64,000 nt of DNA, from positions 2,046,001 through 2,110,000 of the forward strand of contig CM030714.1 of NCBI GenBank assembly GCA_017979445.1, read 5' to 3'. Source of the DNA: Akebia trifoliata. Lineage: Eukaryota > Streptophyta > Magnoliopsida > Ranunculales > Lardizabalaceae. Under the pieces are notes generated by a model, which saw only the letters and a list, made by a program, of their open reading frames with translations, had not been told where the DNA came from and did not search any database. Each line of letters starts with the position of its first letter. The first letter of the stretch is position 1. Positions 59,178-64,000 of this stretch are shown piece by piece. The position numbers were made by a program, and so were the translations under genes.

Positions 59178-60590
59178 GCCTATATAAGATAAAATTTTTT
59201 GTTTAGAATGTTATCTAGGATTTTGTCAAAAGAATGATAACGTGCACCACATTTATTTTTTAATAATATCCTTCATTATTTTGTCTTTTAGTGAAAAAGA
59301 TAGGAGTGTATTAGTCTTTTACATAATAAATACTTGTTTACATAATACATATTATGAGCATTTAAGTATTTTAAATTAATTTTTTTTATTGTAAATGCTA
59401 TGGCAATCAATGTATTTATTGTGTAAAAGACTAACATACCCTTGTCTTTTTTACTAAAGGACAAAATAAGAAGGGTTATTATTGAAATAAAAAAGTGCTG
59501 GACAATGCTAACATCTCCATGAGGTCTTGGACGTTAGCATTGCCCATATATATATATATATATATATATATGGGAAAAAGTTGCATGGTCCGATGAACCA
59601 AGCAAGGCCTGGATAAAATGAATGAAAACATGACATGTGGCTTTAATTAACTTGAGGTTAATCATGGTTAATAAGATAAACTGTGAGAGTTAACCGTGTT
59701 ATTATTCTACCTCATTGCAACAAATACCTAAAAAATAGGGAGAGAGAAAAGAGGTAGTTTTCTCGGTGGTCTACTTTTCCTGGGAGAAACGAAGTGTAAG
59801 TCTAGGCTTACTAATTTAATAAGATTTTAAATCTTACTAATTTCGTTGAGATCACCTTGTAGAATCCAAAAACATGATCTGATGCAATAGGGATGTAGAA
59901 GTTAAAATTCTATGAACTTAAAAAATAATAGTAAAAAGTTACTTTTCAACATTTAAATTTAAATTTTAGGAGTTAGTAGCCATCCAATTTCATGAAATCT
60001 AAAGGACTGTTGTTGGATTTCCAATTTGATGATCAATTTGAGTAAACTATGTGTTCCTAATGAAAGGTAATATATTGTATTTTGCAAACACTTTTCTTAC
60101 TAACATATTAAGATTTTAAACCTTACTAAGGATCTATTTTCTCAAACGGATTACCACATCAGCAATCTGACATGATAAACCTCTAAATTTCATTGAAAAA
60201 ATTTGATCCAAAAATAAAAATAATTCAACAAAAATTTCTTTTGTGCTTCATCCATAGTTTTGCAAATGGACGACTACCGAACTTCCACTTAACTCCCAAA
60301 CTTAAAATTAAAATTCAACAGTGAAAAATAATTTTAATTTTCAAATTTCATAGAATTCATTCCTCTACAACCGGAAGCATCGGACCATGTGTTTGGATGC
60401 CACAAGATGAGCCCAAGGACTCTTAGTAAGGGTGAAAGCCTTACAAACTTTGTAAGGCTAGTCAGGCCCTTATATTTTTTCTCATGAAATTTGGGATCCA
60501 CCGATCACATGTGCCCTTGTGTAGTGAACGGCATCCTCAATTTACCATATTACCTTCATTAGACTTGACGTGGCATGCGCTAAGAATAGT
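59178..60590. other. Intergenic DNA right of the PIF element
   Basis: No gene. It holds a (TA)n run at 59537-59571 with short inverted repeats around it (gctaacatctcc, ggacgttagcattgccc) and AT-rich unique-looking sequence. Confidence 0.5.
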
Positions 60591-60597
60591 GTGACGT

Positions 60598-61240
60598 AGG
60601 GGTGTTAATGACTCAATGGGTACCCATTTAACCGAAACCGAATTGAAACCGGAACTGAAAGCCCCGGTTCCGATTTCCTTCTTACTGGAACCGATTAGAG
60701 CCGGGTCTAAAATGGAATTGAACCGATTTATGTTGTTGTTATTATTATTATTTTTTTTTCATATTGTAGATGATTTAAGGTATTCTTTTATTTCAAAATT
60801 AATGCATGTTCTATAAATTCTTCAATTTCTCATTAAAAAATATGGTTGGAGCCTAAAATGCCGCTTCTCTTCTAAAATTTATCACTTTTAAATAAGATAA
60901 AATTTTATTTTTGAAAAAAAAAAATTAACTTATATATTTAGTATAACAAATTATAACTAAGTTAATATTTTTGTGGATAATATGCTAATTTTTGAAAGGA
61001 AAATTATAACAAATTATATTTTTTTTCATATTATAAAAAATAATAATGATTTGAAATACTTTTTTTCTCATTCGATTCTTGAGAATTGGAACTGATGGGT
61101 ACCCGTGTGTTTTGGCGATTCTGGTTCAAGTTCCATTTATTTTGGAACTGGACCCGGAACCGACAAGAATCGGAATTGATATAAATATAATGATTATGAT
61201 TCTAAGTTCTATAAGAACCGAACTAAAACCGACCCATTGA
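60598..61240. mobile_element. hAT-like MITE with ccgaaaccg/cggttcc words
   Basis: The left end taggggtgttaatgactcaa and the complement of the right end (cgtgtcaatgggtcgg) form an imperfect inverted repeat. The subterminal regions are rich in aaccgaa and cggttcc words. The flanks carry gtgtgacg and atgtgaca, an imperfect 8-bp duplication that would fit hAT. A short open frame inside (60616-60816) is made of these repeat words. Confidence 0.5.
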
Positions 61241-61405
61241 CACGCATAATGTGACATGAATTACATTTAGAAAAAATCATGAATCAAATCCTATCCATTC
61301 TGTAATTAACTGAAATCTTGTTCTAACTCAAGTTAAGTCAACTATCCACATAGCACATTTTCATTGGTGTGGTCTAGGCTACTACCTGATCCCTCGGTCC
61401 ATGTA

Positions 61406-61411
<6 letters not shown>

Positions 61412-61475
<64 letters not shown>
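61412..61475. repeat. (CT)n-(TA)n compound microsatellite
   Basis: About 26 bp of CT followed by about 40 bp of TA. Confidence 0.95.
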
Positions 61476-61478
<3 letters not shown>

Positions 61479-61497
61479 TATGGTTCATCCGTGCTTA

Positions 61498-61965
61498 GGG
61501 CATTCTCTCTTTTGGGTTAAGGGGTAAAAGAAAAAAAATTAAAATTGGATAGGTATTATTATAAAAAAATTGAGATTAAATGGATAAAAAATGAAAAACA
61601 ATAAAGTAGATTAAAGGGATAAAAGAGAAAATATATTTAAGTTAGGGGAGGTGGAGAATAAACAAAGTGGATCCCAACAAACCATAGCTTGATGGAAAGG
61701 GTATTATTAAAACAATTAAGATTAAAAGGGTAAAAAAGAAAATATAGTAAAGCTAGAGGAGGGGGCATCCTCTTTTAGGTTAATGGGGTAAAAGTTGAAA
61801 TAAATAGATGTGGAGAGATATTACTAAAAACAATTGAGATTAAAAGGGTAAAAGATGAAAAATAATTAAGTGAGTTAAAGGGGTAAAGTAAAATTAGAGG
61901 ACATGAAGAATAAGGTAAATAAAGCGGGTCTCATGACAATATAGCTTGATAGGAGGTTTGTCTCC
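61498..61965 (+). repeat. Direct duplication of about 265 bp
   Basis: Two diverged copies, starting gcattctctcttttgggtta (61500) and gcatcctcttttaggttaat (61766), share purine-rich blocks (gagattaaaagggtaaaag). No coding capacity. Confidence 0.65.
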
Positions 61966-62637
61966 AACAACATTTTAGTTGATTTGATGTTTGTGTGACA
62001 CAAAATTATTCCAACTTATTAGTGTTTCAATATATATATAAAATTAAAAACTCAACAATTAATATATGATAAATTTAATATTTATTTAAATATTATCTTT
62101 AAAATCTCTAAAGAACATCAGCAAATCAAAAGATATAGATACAAAAATTTGAAAGTTGTTTTTTTTTTTTTTCCAAATAATTTTCAGAGTTCTACATGTT
62201 TTAATATTTTAATAAGAAGGTTGGTATATAAAAAAAAAGTGAGTCTTGCCTTACTTTGTATGATTTCAAACCTTATTAAGGGTTGTTTTGTGCACCTTGT
62301 GACATCTAAAAACACGATCAATGGCACAAGGATGTCGAGGAGAAAATTCTATGAACTTTGAAAAAAATATTAAAAATGTTAGTTTTAAATTTGGGAGTTT
62401 GGTGGGAGTCAAGTAGCTGTCCATTTTCAAAGCCTTAGATCAAGCCAATTGTTTTTTTTTTTTGGCTGAGTTTTTCCATGAAATCTAGAGGGCTGTGGTG
62501 TTGCATTGCCAATTTGGTAATCCATTTGAGCTCAATGACCCTTGAATCTTACTAAACTAGTAAGGAAAGTGTTTCTCTAACAACATGATGAAAAAATGGA
62601 ATTTGAGTACAGATCCACATGTTATCCCATTTATTAA

Positions 62638-63037
62638 GGGTCTACTTGTTACAAATTCCAGCTTCTACTTCAGGATTTTGTTTCGAAGAGAAGCAAAAGC
62701 TCATAGTCTACGAAATTGCGTCCAAGAGAATCTTGCTTGTTACAGAAGTTGATGAAGAAGTAGTAGAGAGAGATTGAATTGATTTTGTTGTTCAGTTGAC
62801 GAGTTAAGAAGAAAGAGGGGTGAAATTGTCAATTCATCCCCATACGCTCTTTGATGTTGACTTCTCATAGTGGTTCATGCATGAAAGAAGCCCCAACAAG
62901 GCTCCTCAAAAATGCGGTTTTGGGTTTCCTGCAAAAACTAGTAAAATAGAAGCTATTACTAACAAACATGCTTCTTCGACTCTTTCGGTTCAAAGCCAAA
63001 AAAAAAAAAACTGAAAAAAGCCGTAACAAACAAGCCC
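62638..63037. mobile_element. PIF/Tourist-like MITE, 400 bp
   Basis: The ends gggtctacttgttacaaatt and the complement of gccgtaacaaacaagccc are inverted repeats, with taa on both sides (62635-62637, 63038-63040). No open frame. Distinct in end sequence from the Tourist family at 26645 and 45457. Confidence 0.7.
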
Positions 63038-63447
63038 TAAGGAGTTTGACTTCTAACTTTGGGAACCAAATATCTGTTTTACCATTTATTAAGGAGTTTG
63101 CTCTTTAACTTTGGGAATCGATTGTTTATTAAAAAGGCCAATTTTACTGGTTGAACCACTATTTTATCAAAATCGACTATTTTTAATTAAACTCTGGTTC
63201 TTAGTAAACTGGATCGATAATTCTATAAAATCCGGTTGGACCCGGTTAGACTACTGGTCTGGTCCAATTTTAAAACAGTCCTTTGAAATATAGGTTGGAT
63301 GTATGTGTTAGGCATGGTAAAAAGTTATTTAGTATGGCAAGCCTTACTAAGTTATTATGCTCTCATTTTCTTTAATTTTTTCCTTTATTTTGTTTCCTTG
63401 GAGAATTGATAATTGTTTGTGCCAAATTTATTTGTGTAATGATTTCA

Positions 63448-63815
63448 TAACTCAACCTGACAGGGTGACTCAAAAACTCAACTGATGTGTACCCTGCAAG
63501 AATCATAGATTTTTCCTCGGGATACACAACTTCACATCCCCATAAAACATGTGTAGTTGTGTATCCTGAGGGAAAAAAAATCTACGGTTCTTGCACCTAG
63601 CATGTTAGTGAGTTTTTGAGTTACCGTCACTCAATTTGACAGGGTGACTCAAAAACTCAATTGACGTGTATCTTGCAAGAACCATGGTTTTTTCCCTTGG
63701 TGATTTTTTGAGTTATGTCAGTGATTTTTTGTGTATCCCGAGGGAAAATCTATGGTTCTTGCACTTGTCACGTCAGTGAGCTTTTGAGTTGCTTGTCAGG
63801 TTGAGTTACAAAATC
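63448..63815. repeat. Tandem pair of fold-back MITEs
   Basis: Two adjacent elements (about 63448-63640 and 63633-63815) share ctgacagggtgactcaaaaa ends and a tctatggttcttgcac core. The second has lost most of its central hairpin. Relatives are at 9435-9620 and 24857-25045. Confidence 0.65.
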
Positions 63816-63919
63816 AGCACTTTTATTTATCTGTCCTACAAGGGTTACAATAATATCTTAAACATACAAACCTACAATAGATAACTAAAACTGTCAATAT
63901 AAACTATTTGAAGGTAAAA

Positions 63920-64000
63920 CATACATGTTTATGAAGAACTTTGTTGCATTAATTGGCTACTTCAGTTCAAACATTCTCGCTACTATAAACAACTCAAGTT
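63920..64000 (-). other. 3' flank of a probable fourth CRK unit, cut by the window edge
   Basis: The words tgaagaactttgttgca, ttcagttcaaacattctc and aacaactcaag match, in order and spacing, 5377-5455 in unit 1 and 20774-20852 in unit 2, which lie about 85 bp downstream of the CRK stop codon. By analogy a CRK stop codon is expected just right of 64000 on the minus strand. Confidence 0.6.

Larger units (their letters stand above)
51507..59250. mobile_element. Fold-back element split by the PIF/Harbinger insertion
   Basis: The left part (51507-51618) starts gggctgggttattttgacca after the TA run and has the usual gctgatttttttttgtgagg hairpin. The right part (59178 to about 59250) ends with ctaggattttgtcaaaagaa, near complementary to the left end. 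The right boundary is approximate. Confidence 0.55.

Noticed and set aside
60616..60816. Open frame with LKPELKAPVPISF-like words
   Set aside because: It is made of the ccgaa/cggttcc repeat words of a MITE and has no domain.

Overview
This is nuclear DNA of a flowering plant, probably a eudicot. The evidence is AT-rich intergenic DNA, GT-AG introns, a gene family found in land plants (cysteine-rich receptor-like kinases, CRKs), and a dense load of plant-type DNA transposons and MITEs. The species cannot be named from the sequence. No rRNA or tRNA gene, CRISPR array or prokaryotic operon was recognised.

Layout. (1) Positions 1-2570 hold the last two exons, on the + strand, of a thioredoxin-like gene of the CXXS1 type (active site WCMPS); its first exon lies left of the window. 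(2) Positions about 3.9-43.2 kb are a tandem array of three CRK units, all on the minus strand. The best unit (20934-28188) has seven exons whose phases all fit and gives a 678-residue receptor kinase: signal peptide, two DUF26 ectodomains, proline-rich hinge, membrane segment and an intact kinase. The left unit (5538-13458) has the same exons but one missing base between its two DUF26 domains. The third unit (35726-38924) is a clear pseudogene: its ectodomain exon is gone, one kinase exon has a 2-bp deletion and the last exon has a nonsense codon. Degenerate single-DUF26 fragments lie downstream of units 1 and 2. The last 80 bases look like the 3' flank of a fourth unit just outside the window.

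(3) Positions about 43.3-51.6 kb have no gene. They are packed with about 380-bp fold-back elements that lie almost always inside (TA)n runs, share a core hairpin and begin GGGTC, but carry different outermost 20-40 bp. A 2.6-kb relative with terminal repeats of about 85 bp sits among them. (4) Positions 51619-59174 are a 7.6-kb PIF/Harbinger transposon with a TTA target duplication. It carries a Myb/SANT-like ORF1 and a DDE transposase, both broken, and is itself inserted in one of the fold-back elements. (5) Positions 59.2-64 kb are intergenic, with MITEs, tandem repeats and microsatellites.

How the parts relate. The CRK paralogs act as natural before/after pairs for transposon insertions. 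A PIF-like element in intron 1 of unit 1 has its empty site in unit 2, a CACTA-type MITE is in units 1 and 2 but not 3, and a MULE-like element with a 10-bp duplication is only in unit 3. One duplication junction and one exon loss both fall at MITE-like sequence. This gives an order of events: unit 3 split first, units 1 and 2 later.
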